Positions 1 through 7,268 of a stretch of DNA of 9,390 nucleotides are shown in pieces. Under the pieces are notes generated by a model that was not told the DNA's origin, did no database searches, and saw nothing but the letters and a program-made list of their open reading frames with translations. This stretch comes from an uncultured Lysobacteraceae bacterium (lineage in GTDB: Bacteria; Pseudomonadota; Gammaproteobacteria; Xanthomonadales; Rhodanobacteraceae). The translations under genes were made by a program, and so were the position numbers. Numbering within the stretch: the first letter of the stretch is position 1; each line of letters opens with the position of its first letter. The stretch spans positions 1-9,390 of the forward strand of contig CAMLSI010000196.1 in NCBI GenBank assembly GCA_946482585.1, written 5' to 3'.

Positions 1-1598
1 GCTGGTGGCGCAATCAGCGCCTGCCCGACGACGGCCTCGACGATCTCGCAGCGGTTCCGGGCCAGCCGCAACTCGGCTGGCTGCGGCATGCCGGACTGAC
101 CACGCAAGCCTTCCCGCCCGCACGCAACGGCTGGCAGATCGTCAGCGTGAATCCCGACGGCGCCGAACTCGTGCTGTTCGGCGGCAAGCCCGACGCCGAT
201 GCCGACGGCTTCGGCTACGGCGGCGGTTTCGCCGCGAACGGCACGCTCTACGCGAATTACTTTCCGTCGCAGCATCTCGCCGACGCCGCCGGCTTCGGCG
301 GCATCCGTGCGTATCGCCGCGGCGCGACGCAATGGAGCGCGCAGTCGGGCGTGACGCGCCGCGATGCGGCGCAACGCGTGCCGGGCACGCCGGAAGCCGC
401 GCAGCTCTACATCGGCCCCTATACGACCGATGCCGACGTGCTGCCCGACGGCCGCATCGTGTTCGCGCGCGCAGCCGATACGAATCAGGACTACGGACTC
501 TGGATCGCCGCGCCGGGCGGCGCGGCGCAACTGCTCGTCGATGCGCCCGGCGTCGCGGAACTGCGCCCGCGCGTACTCGCGGCGCGCGCGCTGCCGCCGG
601 TGCTGCCGGACATCTATCGCGACCAGCCCCTGAGCGCGCCGTATCCGCAGTTCCTGCCGCCGCCGGCAGGCGCCGCGCCGCGCGACGGTACCTTCGTGTT
701 CGATGCGCGCAATGTCTATGCGAATGCGGCAGTCGATGTCGACATTCCGAGCGCGCCCGCGATCGGCAGCGCCGCGAGCATCCGCTTCTACGCCGATCAT
801 CAGCGCACCGCGCTCGGCACGTTTCCGTCGCTGGATTGGCCGCTGTTTCTCGGCGAACAGGCGATATCCGCAGCGGGCCGCGTCAGCGCGAATGCGCCGG
901 CGTTCCTGCCGCTGTTCGAACAACTGCGCAGTGCCGCGAGCGCGGGCTACGTCGTGCCGCGCACCGGCTGGCCGCGCGGCGACGGCCGCGCGCACGTCGC
1001 CGGCATGAATCACGATCGCGCCGGCGTTGCGGCGCAGTGCAGCGGATGCCATGCGGGACACACCTTGATCCCGGTCCCGGGCGACGCCGACGCGCCCTGG
1101 TCGAATCTCGCACCCGGCGTGCAACTGCACGCGAGCTCGACGCGCCCCGGCGGCAGCCGCGACGGACTCGTCGACCGCAAGGTCTTTCTCGGCGCGATCC
1201 GCAGCTACTGGACGTCGGCACCGGGCCAGGTCGCGGACCAATGGGTCGAGCTCGAATTTCCGGTACCCGTAGCCGTGCGCCGTGTGCGCCTGTACAACCC
1301 GCGCCCGGGCGACGAAGCGAACAGCAGCCTGCAGGTCACGTCGACGCGCGTGACCGCGCGTGACGCGAGCGGCGCCGTGCTCGACACGCGCACGACCGGA
1401 AGTCTGCTGCTGTTCGGCACCGATGTCGGTTTTCCCGACGTGGCCGCGCGCCGCGTGCGCGTGGAAATCCTCGGCACGACCGGCACCTTCGACGGCGCGG
1501 CCGCGGCCGGACTCGCCGAAGTCGAAGTCATCGCGAAAGGGCTCGCCGTCGATGCCGCCGCGGAAGACCGGCTGTTTCGCAACGCGTTCGAACCCTAG
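1..1598 (+). CDS. Partial exported monohaem c-type protein with propeller-like and discoidin-like regions (HzsA-related?)
   Basis: The reading frame is open from base 3 and the N-terminus lies off the left edge, so 531 residues are visible. A GTG at 147 is internal, because coding sequence continues upstream of it. Visible residues about 141-178 (DADVLPDGRIVFARA, then LWIAAPGG) resemble a PD40/WD40-like propeller strand. One haem c site, CSGCH, is at residues 346-350 (bases 1038-1052). Residues about 400-515, starting WVELEFPVPVAVRRVRLYNP, look like an F5/8 type C (discoidin, galactose-binding) fold. The protein ends EDRLFRNAFEP. The combination of propeller, mid-region and haem recalls proteins named HzsA-related (hydrazine synthase alpha-like). 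That is a family-level resemblance only; nothing suggests hydrazine chemistry here. A haem c site implies maturation in the periplasm, hence export, but the signal peptide is not in view. The gene converges on fadL. The coding call is firm; the family name is tentative. Confidence 0.85.
   Translation, partial: WWRNQRLPDDGLDDLAAVPGQPQLGWLRHAGLTTQAFPPARNGWQIVSVNPDGAELVLFGGKPDADADGFGYGGGFAANGTLYANYFPSQHLADAAGFGGIRAYRRGATQWSAQSGVTRRDAAQRVPGTPEAAQLYIGPYTTDADVLPDGRIVFARAADTNQDYGLWIAAPGGAAQLLVDAPGVAELRPRVLAARALPPVLPDIYRDQPLSAPYPQFLPPPAGAAPRDGTFVFDARNVYANAAVDVDIPSAPAIGSAASIRFYADHQRTALGTFPSLDWPLFLGEQAISAAGRVSANAPAFLPLFEQLRSAASAGYVVPRTGWPRGDGRAHVAGMNHDRAGVAAQCSGCHAGHTLIPVPGDADAPWSNLAPGVQLHASSTRPGGSRDGLVDRKVFLGAIRSYWTSAPGQVADQWVELEFPVPVAVRRVRLYNPRPGDEANSSLQVTSTRVTARDASGAVLDTRTTGSLLLFGTDVGFPDVAARRVRVEILGTTGTFDGAAAAGLAEVEVIAKGLAVDAAAEDRLFRNAFEP
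1566..1598 (+). other. C-terminal tail motif DRLFRNAFEP of the haem protein
   Basis: The last residues before the TAG stop are D522 to P531 of the visible fragment. They follow a short Ala-rich linker (GLAVDAAAE) after the discoidin-like domain. The tail matches that of the DUF1501 protein at 8604-8633 at D, R, F, N and F, with conservative I/L, G/A and E/Q changes. No hydrophobic segment or basic cluster follows, so this is not a PEP-CTERM, LPXTG or GlyGly-CTERM layout. Its role as a sorting or secretion tag is inferred. Confidence 0.55.
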
Positions 1599-1633
1599 GC
1601 CGTGGCGGGCGCAGCGAACCGCACGTCGCGGCA

Positions 1634-1655
1634 TCGAGGCGTCGCGACGCCTCGA
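1634..1655. terminator. 22-bp perfect palindrome between convergent genes
   Basis: Bases 1634-1655 are a perfect inverted repeat whose core is GAGGCGTCGCGACGCCTC. It lies 36 nt after the stop of the haem protein. An alternative outer pairing exists: GCATCGA at 1631-1637 with TCGATGC at 1661-1667, extended by ACCGCA at 1618-1623 with TGCGGT at 1668-1673. There is no U-tract on either strand, so this is not a canonical intrinsic terminator. Its place between two converging genes suggests a transcription-ending or mRNA-protecting structure. Confidence 0.45.
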
Positions 1656-1665
1656 AGACGTCGAT

Positions 1666-1695
1666 GCTGCGGTCCGCCCGTGGGCGAACCGCAGC
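1666..1695 (-). terminator. Strong hairpin just after the fadL stop
   Basis: The left arm GCTGCGGT (1666-1673) and CGCCC (1675-1679) pair with GGGCG (1682-1686) and ACCGCAGC (1688-1695), with a single C/A mismatch and a tight loop. On the minus strand it begins 7 nt after the fadL TGA. It is very GC-rich and has no U-run behind it. It could act as a fadL terminator, possibly together with the palindrome at 1634-1655. Confidence 0.5.
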
Positions 1696-1702
1696 CTGCG
1701 TG

Positions 1703-3052
1703 TCAGAACTTGAACTGCGCCGACACGCCGAGCAGGTTGCCGCTGCTCTCGAAACTGCCGGCGAGGCGATTGCCGGTCGCCGTGCGCGTGCTGATTTCGG
1801 CATCGTTGACGAAGATGTGGCCGTAGCCGAAATCGACGCTCGTCGTGTCGCTGGGCGCGTAGCCGAGGCCGACCGTGACCCAGCGGCGCGTGCCGTCCGG
1901 AACGCGCGGCGTGCGTGTCGCGACCTGCGTCGGCGAACCGTCCACCGCGACGCCGGCGCGCAGCACCCAGGCCGGATCGAAGCGGTATTCCATGCCGATC
2001 GAACCGAACCAGGTGTCCTGCCAGTCGAACGCTTCGACCGTGTTCGGCTGCGCCGGATTGGCGTAGTCGACGACGAGATCCTGGAACGTCGACCAGCGCG
2101 TATAGCCGACGTCGGCGCCGAGGCTGAAGCGCTCGTTGAAGGTATGCCACCAGCTCGCCGAGGCGTTCGCCGGCGTGGTGAAGCCCGCGGTTCCGGGCGT
2201 GTCGACGAATACGGCGTTGCCGAGCGCCGGATTGAGCGCGGTCACCGCGGCCGGCACCTCGAAGTGGCCCGTGCCGGACAAGGTGTGCACGACCTGCGAG
2301 TGGAAATTGAGGCCGATGCGATCGCTGTCGGTCGGCTTCCAGAGCAGGCCGACACCCCAGCCCCAACCCCAGTCATCGCCGTCGACGCGCGCGAAACCGT
2401 CCTGCGATTGCGGCGCGACCGGCGCGCCGCCCGCTGCGAGAATCGCACCGAAATCGACCGCCTGCGTGAGCTCGGCCTTGGTGCGCTGGGCGACGATGCT
2501 CGCGCCGACTGACAGCTGGTCGTTGAGGCGATACGAAGTCGATGCGGTCAGGTCGACGGATTGGAACATCGACGTGTACGCGCTGTAGCGGCCGACCCAG
2601 CCCTGGTCGTAGTCGGTCTCGAAACCGAACGGCGCGCTGATCGCGAAACCGAGGCGCCAGTCGTCGCTGAGCGGCGTGATGTAGTAGAGCGCCGGAATCG
2701 GCTTGGTGACGCCGCCGTTGCCGCCGTCACCGCCGCTGAGCGGTCGGCCTGTCGCATCGGCACCCGTGCCGGAATATTCGGTGCTGAACTGCACGCCGGT
2801 CACATCGGCCTGGAAGATCGCGCGATCGACTTCGCTCATCGCCGCCGGATTGTTGACGACGACGGCCGCGTCGCCGGGCGCCGCACCGGAACCGGCGAAC
2901 GCGCGGCCCAGCGCCTTGACGCTGTTTTCCTTGAGCTGGAACGCGCTCGCCGCCGCTTCAGGCGAAGCGCCTGCGGCGAGCGCCGCGACGATGCCGGCGG
3001 CCAGGCCGTGCACGGCAATACGATGGTAAACGTGGATATTTCTAATTTTCAC
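1703..3052 (-). CDS. fadL: FadL-family outer-membrane transporter (long-chain fatty acid / hydrophobic compound porin)
   Basis: The product is a 449-residue beta-barrel that would carry long-chain fatty acids or other hydrophobic compounds across the outer membrane. An N-terminal signal peptide has a hydrophobic stretch at about residues 13-27 and a likely cleavage site after A37 (AASA before FQL). The mature start AFQLKENSVKALGRAFAG matches the N-terminal hatch of FadL, and N68-P69-A70 is the family's NPA motif. Alternating-residue strands follow to the C-terminal phenylalanine (SAQFKF), as expected for Bam-assembled barrels. The length fits the family. The GTG start at 3052 is supported by GGAG on the minus strand (bases 3060-3063), 7 nt upstream. 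It is divergent from pyrD, has no operon partner in view and is followed by a hairpin. FadL relatives also import aromatic hydrocarbons, so the substrate is not fixed by sequence. Confidence 0.93.
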   Translation of the reverse strand: MKIRNIHVYHRIAVHGLAAGIVAALAAGASPEAAASAFQLKENSVKALGRAFAGSGAAPGDAAVVVNNPAAMSEVDRAIFQADVTGVQFSTEYSGTGADATGRPLSGGDGGNGGVTKPIPALYYITPLSDDWRLGFAISAPFGFETDYDQGWVGRYSAYTSMFQSVDLTASTSYRLNDQLSVGASIVAQRTKAELTQAVDFGAILAAGGAPVAPQSQDGFARVDGDDWGWGWGVGLLWKPTDSDRIGLNFHSQVVHTLSGTGHFEVPAAVTALNPALGNAVFVDTPGTAGFTTPANASASWWHTFNERFSLGADVGYTRWSTFQDLVVDYANPAQPNTVEAFDWQDTWFGSIGMEYRFDPAWVLRAGVAVDGSPTQVATRTPRVPDGTRRWVTVGLGYAPSDTTSVDFGYGHIFVNDAEISTRTATGNRLAGSFESSGNLLGVSAQFKF

Positions 3053-3271
3053 GGGAAAGCTCCGTTATGGTACGACTCCCCCGTCCGGCGCGAATCCTAG
3101 TACGCGGCGACCGGTCCGCGCATGGGTACTTTCAAACGCCCGTTCATCCCGGATACACGTCATGCCGCACGGGCGCAGCGGGGCTAGGCCGGCCGGCCTA
3201 ACCGGGCTCCGACGGTGAACCCGAGTCGCATCCGTGGCACGATGCGCGCCCCGCGCCGCCGTTGCTTCCGC
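3053..3271. promoter_or_regulatory. Divergent intergenic region of fadL and pyrD
   Basis: These 219 nt must hold the promoters for fadL (leftward) and pyrD (rightward). On the plus strand, TTTCAA (3130-3135) and GATACA (3152-3157), 16 nt apart, form a poor sigma-70-like pair that could serve pyrD. I could not find a convincing fadL promoter. A 16-bp palindrome lies at 3185-3200. A GTG at 3215 and an ATG at 3242 are in frame with pyrD but are not preferred as starts. Confidence 0.4.
3185..3200. repeat. Perfect 16-bp palindrome upstream of pyrD
   Basis: TAGGCCGGCCGGCCTA is its own reverse complement and contains GGCC three times in a row. It lies 71 nt before the pyrD start and would fall in the pyrD leader if the weak promoter at 3130-3157 is used. 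It could be an operator for a dimeric regulator or a leader hairpin. GC-rich sequence raises the chance of coincidental palindromes. Confidence 0.5.
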
Positions 3272-4303
3272 ATGTATCAGCTCGCCCGCCCGTTCCTGTT
3301 CTGCCTCGACGCCGAAAAGGCGCACGAGCTCGCCCTGTCGTCGATGGAACTCGCCTACCGCACCGGCCTCAATCCGCTGCTCGCGACACGGCCGGCGCCG
3401 CTGACTACCGGGCTGTGCGGCATCACCCTGCCGAATCCGGTCGGGCTCGCCGCGGGCCTCGACAAGAACGCGGCACACGTCGACGCACTGGCCGCTCTGG
3501 GGTTCGGCTTCGTCGAAGTCGGCACCACGACGCCGCGGCCGCAGGCCGGCAATCCGAAACCGCGCCTGTTCCGCCTGCCTGAGCACGACGCGATCATCAA
3601 CCGCCTGGGCTTCAACAACGCCGGCGTCGATGCACTGGTGAAGAACGCGGAAGCCGCACGATTCACCGGCGTACTCGGCATCAACATCGGCAAGAACAAA
3701 GACACGCCGAACGAGAACGCCGTCGACGACTACCTGTTCTGCCTCGACCGTGTCTACGCACGCGCGAGCTACGTGACGGTCAACATCTCCTCGCCGAACA
3801 CGCAAGGTCTGCGCGACCTGCAGGAAGAAGAAACACTCAAGCGCTTCATTTCGACGTTGCGCGAGCGCCAGGAACGGCTCGCCGCGCAACACGGTGCGCG
3901 CAAGCCCATGCTGCTCAAGATCGCGCCGGACCTCGGCGACGCCGAACTCGACGCGATCGCCGACGTGCTGCGCGCGACCGGCATCGACGGCCTGATCTGC
4001 ACGAATACGACGATCGCGCGCGACGCGGTCGCCGGTCATCCGCTCGCGAACGAGACCGGCGGCCTGTCGGGACGCCCGCTATTCGCGCGCTCGACCGCCG
4101 TGCTCGCCGGCATGGCACAACGCCTGGCCGGACGCATTCCGCTCGTCGGCGTCGGCGGCGTCCTCAGCGGCGCCGATGCGGCCGCGAAATGCGACGCGGG
4201 AGCGACCGCCGTGCAGATCTACAGCGGCCTGATCTACCGCGGTCCAGCGCTGATCGGCGACTGCGTGGCGAGGCTGCGCGCCCGCGCGGAAACGCGGAAA
4301 TGA
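3272..4303 (+). CDS. pyrD: Dihydroorotate dehydrogenase (quinone), class 2
   Basis: This enzyme oxidises dihydroorotate to orotate, passing electrons through FMN to membrane quinone, in de novo pyrimidine synthesis. The 343-residue product aligns almost throughout with E. coli PyrD. The N-terminal helical region that docks class 2 enzymes on the membrane ([19 protein letters not shown]) is present. Other motifs are GLAAGLDK (58-65), [16 protein letters not shown] (87-102), INRLGFNN (109-116) and [10 protein letters not shown] (136-145). NISSPNT (171-177) carries the class 2 catalytic serine at S174. FMN-phosphate contacts are expected at TNTT (244-247), GVGGV (293-297) and QIYSGL (315-320). 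The ATG at 3272 is chosen because [10 protein letters not shown] aligns with the E. coli N-terminus. No good ribosome binding site precedes it, and in-frame starts at 3215 and 3242 would only add an Arg-rich extension. It overlaps murB by 4 nt. Confidence 0.97.
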   Translation: MYQLARPFLFCLDAEKAHELALSSMELAYRTGLNPLLATRPAPLTTGLCGITLPNPVGLAAGLDKNAAHVDALAALGFGFVEVGTTTPRPQAGNPKPRLFRLPEHDAIINRLGFNNAGVDALVKNAEAARFTGVLGINIGKNKDTPNENAVDDYLFCLDRVYARASYVTVNISSPNTQGLRDLQEEETLKRFISTLRERQERLAAQHGARKPMLLKIAPDLGDAELDAIADVLRATGIDGLICTNTTIARDAVAGHPLANETGGLSGRPLFARSTAVLAGMAQRLAGRIPLVGVGGVLSGADAAAKCDAGATAVQIYSGLIYRGPALIGDCVARLRARAETRK

Positions 4304-5358
4304 GCGACTTCCGCGTCGCGCCGGCGCGCCTCGACGGCAACGGCTACAGCATCCTCGAAGATGCCTCGCTGGCCGGCCGCAACACGCTGCGCGTGGCTGC
4401 GCGCGCGGCGCTGCTCGTCGACGTGCGCGCGGCGAACGCGCTGGCGGAGGTGCTCGCGTTCCCGCTGATCGCCAATGCGCCGCTGCTCGTGCTCGGCGAA
4501 GGCAGCAACCTGCTGCTGACGCGCGACGTACCCGGCGCGGTACTGACCCTGTCCACGCGCGGCATCGCCATCACCGGCGAGCGCGACGGTCACGCGCTCG
4601 TGCGCGCCGAGGCCGGCGAGAACTGGAACGACCTCGTGCACTGGACCCTGGGCCGTGGCCTCGCCGGACTCGAAAATCTCGCGCTGATTCCGGGCACGGT
4701 CGGCGCCGCGCCGATCCAGAACATCGGCGCGTACGGCGTGGAGCTCGGCGAATTCGTCGACGCGGTCGAAGCCTGGGATCGCGGGACGAAGGCACTCGTG
4801 CGGCTCGACCGGGCGGCCTGCGGCTTCGCCTATCGCGACTCGATTTTCAAGCGCGACCCCGCGCGCTATATCGTGACCGCGCTGCACCTGCGCCTGCCGC
4901 GCGAGCCGGCGCTGCGGCTCGACTACGCCGGCGTGCGCGAAGAGCTGGCCGCGATGGCGACGGGCGAACCGACCCCGGCGCTCGTGGCCGAAGCGATCTC
5001 GCGGCTGCGCCGGCGCAAGCTGCCCGATCCGGCCGTGATCGGCAACGCCGGCAGTTTCTTCAAGAATCCCGTGGTCGATGCGGCCACCGGCGCGGCGCTG
5101 AAGCAGGCGCATGCGGCGCTGCCGCTGTGGCCGCTCGGCGACGGCCGCTGCAAGCTGTCGGCGGCGTGGCTCATCGAACAGGCCGGCTTCAAGGGACTCC
5201 GCGACGGCGACGCGGGCATCGCCGCGCAGCATGCGCTGGTGCTGGTCAATCACGGCCACGCCAGCGGCGCCGAACTCTGGGCGTTCGCGCAGCGCGTGCA
5301 GGCCGGCGTCGCCGAGCGCTTCGGCGTCGCGCTCGAGGCCGAACCGCGGGTCGTCTGA
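4300..5358 (+). CDS. murB: UDP-N-acetylenolpyruvoylglucosamine reductase (type I)
   Basis: MurB reduces UDP-GlcNAc-enolpyruvate to UDP-MurNAc with NADPH and FAD, the second committed step of cytoplasmic peptidoglycan precursor synthesis. The product has 352 residues against about 342 in E. coli. The FAD-binding half shows NTL (28-30), LGEGSNLLL (65-73), [13 protein letters not shown] (105-117) and [27 protein letters not shown] (from 123). Y178-R179 in AYRDSIFK corresponds to the active-site Tyr-Arg. In the C-terminal domain, S252 in [10 protein letters not shown] is the proton-donor serine and E348 in LEAEPR matches E. coli Glu325, so all key residues are present. The start ATG overlaps the pyrD stop as ATGA, which implies translational coupling; an upstream in-frame extension within pyrD is not supported by homology. 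Confidence 0.97.
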   Translation: MSDFRVAPARLDGNGYSILEDASLAGRNTLRVAARAALLVDVRAANALAEVLAFPLIANAPLLVLGEGSNLLLTRDVPGAVLTLSTRGIAITGERDGHALVRAEAGENWNDLVHWTLGRGLAGLENLALIPGTVGAAPIQNIGAYGVELGEFVDAVEAWDRGTKALVRLDRAACGFAYRDSIFKRDPARYIVTALHLRLPREPALRLDYAGVREELAAMATGEPTPALVAEAISRLRRRKLPDPAVIGNAGSFFKNPVVDAATGAALKQAHAALPLWPLGDGRCKLSAAWLIEQAGFKGLRDGDAGIAAQHALVLVNHGHASGAELWAFAQRVQAGVAERFGVALEAEPRVV

Positions 5359-5381
5359 CGGAACACCGCTACCGCTCATCC

Positions 5382-5405
5382 TCGACCTAAGTCGATCTGG
5401 GATCG
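5382..5405 (+). other. Two short overlapping inverted repeats after murB
   Basis: TCGAC-CTAA-GTCGA (5382-5395) and CGATC-TGG-GATCG (5393-5405) are 5-bp-stem inverted repeats that share bases. The second is followed by TCTTC. They could form a weak terminator for pyrD-murB or an operator for the DUF1800/DUF1501 pair. The stems are short and chance is a fair explanation. Confidence 0.25.
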
Positions 5406-5467
5406 TCTTCACGACATTCATTGGCGTACGGTCTAGGCTCGGCGGATCCCACGTCTCTGGAAACGCC

Positions 5468-7258
5468 ATGGCCAGCGTATTTGCGAGCCAAGTCCTCAGT
5501 CGCCGGCAACTGATCCAGTCGCTGGCCGGCGCGATCGGCCTGATCGAACCCGCCGCGATGCGCCGCCCCGGCAAGGCGCCGGTGCAGGCGACGAAGGCCG
5601 CACCGCAACCGAATCTGGCGATGCCTCCCGGCATCGTGCGCTGGCTGCAGAAGGCGACGTTCGGTTTCAACCAGGGCGACTACGTCGCGTTCTACAGCCT
5701 GCCGGGCGCCACCGACGACGATCGCTGGCAGAGCTGGGTCACGCGCCAGCTCGATCCGGCCGCGATCAGCGACACCGCCTGCGATGCGCGCATCGCGTCG
5801 GCGGGTTTCACGACACTCGGCAAGACGCTCCCGCAGCTCTGGAGCCAGCACCACGCCATCACCAACAACCATGCGCTGCGCATGCAGCCGATCGCCGAGA
5901 TCGAGTGCGCGACGACGATCCGTGCGGTCTATTCGCAGCGCCAGCTGTTCGAAGTCATGAGCGACTTCTGGCACGACCACTTCAGCACCTACGGCTGGGA
6001 CTACGACGCCGGCCCGCTGTTCGTGCACTACGACCGCGACGTGATCCGCCCGAACGTGTTCGGCAATTTCCGCACGATGCTCGAGGCGGTCGCGCGCTCG
6101 ACCACGATGATGTACTACCTCGATCTCTACGCGAGCACGGTGGCCGGGCCGAACGAGAACTACGCGCGCGAGCTCATCGAGCTGCACACGCTCGGCGCGG
6201 AGAACTACGCCGGCGTCATGGACCCGACCGATCCCTCGCTGCCGGTCGGCGTCATCGGCGACGGCCAGACCGCGCGGCTCAAGTACGTCGACGAAGACGT
6301 CTACGAATCGACGCGCGCGCTGACCGGCTGGACCATCAAGAACGGCCACTGGCTGTATCCGGCCGACAACGACGGCACCTTCGTGTTCCGCGATTCGGCC
6401 GACTGGCACGACCGCTTCACCAAGTACGTGCTCAATCGCCGCTTCGCGCCGGACCAGGGCCAGCAGGACGGTTTCAAGCTGTTCGATCTGCTCGCCGCGC
6501 ATCCGGGCACGGCGACCTTCGTCGCGCGCAAGCTCTGCCGCCGCTTCATCGGCGACGATCCGCCGGCCAGCCTGGTCAGCAGCATCGCCACGCTGTTCCA
6601 GAATACCTGGCAGGCGCCGGACCAGCTCAAGCAGGTCACGCGCGCGATCCTGCTCAGCAACGAGTTCAAGAACACCTGGGGAACCAAGGTCAAGCGGCCG
6701 TACAACGCGCTCGTCAGTGCCCTGCGCGGCACGCTCGCCGAATTCACGCCGACGCTCGCGACCTACGGCTCCGACTGGTCGACCAAGGACGAAATCAACT
6801 CGCGCGTGCAGCAGGCCGGCCAACGCAAGTTCTACTGGCCCGCACCGAACGGCTATCCGGATCGCGCCTCGGCCTGGGCCAGTACCGGCAGTCTCGCGAT
6901 GACCTGGAAGATGCTCGTGCGCCTGACCGAGATCCATCAGCAGGTCGGCCACGACACCGCGCGTCCCTACGTCATCGACATTCTCGGCCGCACGAACGCG
7001 GCGATTCCGGCCGCCGGCCGCACCGCGACCGCGATCGTGAATTACTGGTGCGATCTGATCATCGGTTTCCGGCCCGAGCCGATCTACACCAAGGCCATCG
7101 ACTTCCTGCGCCAGAACGCGGGGCCGAATGAAGTGCTCACGCTCAACGAAGTCTGGGCCGGCGGCAGCAATCCGAATCTCAAGAACCACTACACCCAGTC
7201 GCGTCTGCGCTCCACGATCGCGCTGATCCTGTGCAGCCCCGACAACCTGCGCCGCTGA
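5468..7258 (+). CDS. DUF1800 family protein, probable Tat substrate
   Basis: This 596-residue protein belongs to the DUF1800 family, whose biochemical function I do not know to be established. Family landmarks in order: LQKATFGF (60-67), MSDFWHDHFS (164-173), NENYARELIELHTLG (229-243) and RALTGWTI (283-290). Further on come a WHDRFTKYVL segment, ARKLCRRFIGDDP, RPYNALVSALRG and a C-terminal GQRKFYWPAPNGYPD block. The N-terminus has S11-R12-R13-Q-L-I-Q followed by a modest hydrophobic stretch interrupted by a glutamate, so Tat export is plausible but weak. The ATG at 5468 is preceded by GGAA about 7 nt upstream; longer in-frame extensions would run into murB. Only 10 nt separate it from the DUF1501 gene, so the two are very likely co-transcribed. 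About 39 residues separate the HTLG and RALTGW motifs, more than I expect for the family. Confidence 0.93.
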   Translation: MASVFASQVLSRRQLIQSLAGAIGLIEPAAMRRPGKAPVQATKAAPQPNLAMPPGIVRWLQKATFGFNQGDYVAFYSLPGATDDDRWQSWVTRQLDPAAISDTACDARIASAGFTTLGKTLPQLWSQHHAITNNHALRMQPIAEIECATTIRAVYSQRQLFEVMSDFWHDHFSTYGWDYDAGPLFVHYDRDVIRPNVFGNFRTMLEAVARSTTMMYYLDLYASTVAGPNENYARELIELHTLGAENYAGVMDPTDPSLPVGVIGDGQTARLKYVDEDVYESTRALTGWTIKNGHWLYPADNDGTFVFRDSADWHDRFTKYVLNRRFAPDQGQQDGFKLFDLLAAHPGTATFVARKLCRRFIGDDPPASLVSSIATLFQNTWQAPDQLKQVTRAILLSNEFKNTWGTKVKRPYNALVSALRGTLAEFTPTLATYGSDWSTKDEINSRVQQAGQRKFYWPAPNGYPDRASAWASTGSLAMTWKMLVRLTEIHQQVGHDTARPYVIDILGRTNAAIPAAGRTATAIVNYWCDLIIGFRPEPIYTKAIDFLRQNAGPNEVLTLNEVWAGGSNPNLKNHYTQSRLRSTIALILCSPDNLRR

Positions 7259-7262
7259 GGAG
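7257..7262 (+). promoter_or_regulatory. Ribosome binding site of the DUF1501 gene
   Basis: GAGGAG overlaps the last two bases of the upstream DUF1800 TGA stop and sits 6 nt before the ATG at 7269. It fixes the start and suggests coupled translation of the pair. Confidence 0.8.
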
Positions 7263-7268
7263 ACCCGT

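Noticed and set aside
5..1363. Long plus-strand frame (452 codons) overlapping the haem protein gene
   Set aside because: Its translation is extremely Arg-rich and shows no domain. It is an out-of-frame shadow in GC-rich DNA.
3065..3102. CATAAC or TAGGAT on the minus strand as a fadL -10 element
   Set aside because: CATAAC lies against the ribosome binding site, leaving no room for a leader, and TAGGAT has no partner -35.
3065..4039. 324-codon minus-strand frame opposite pyrD
   Set aside because: It is antisense to a highly conserved pyrD and its composition is typical of a GC-rich mirror frame.
5360..5386. GGAAC followed 17 nt later by TCGAC, resembling an extracytoplasmic-function sigma promoter for the DUF1800/DUF1501 pair
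   Set aside because: Only the -35 element fits well. The -10 part is a loose match and such pairs arise easily by chance.
5407..5436. TTCACG and TCTAGG, 18 nt apart, as a sigma-70 promoter for the DUF1800 gene
   Set aside because: The -10 matches only three of six consensus positions, so it is not strong enough to list as a feature.
4234..5670. 478-codon minus-strand frame opposite murB
   Set aside because: It mirrors murB and the start of the DUF1800 gene and shows no independent coding evidence.
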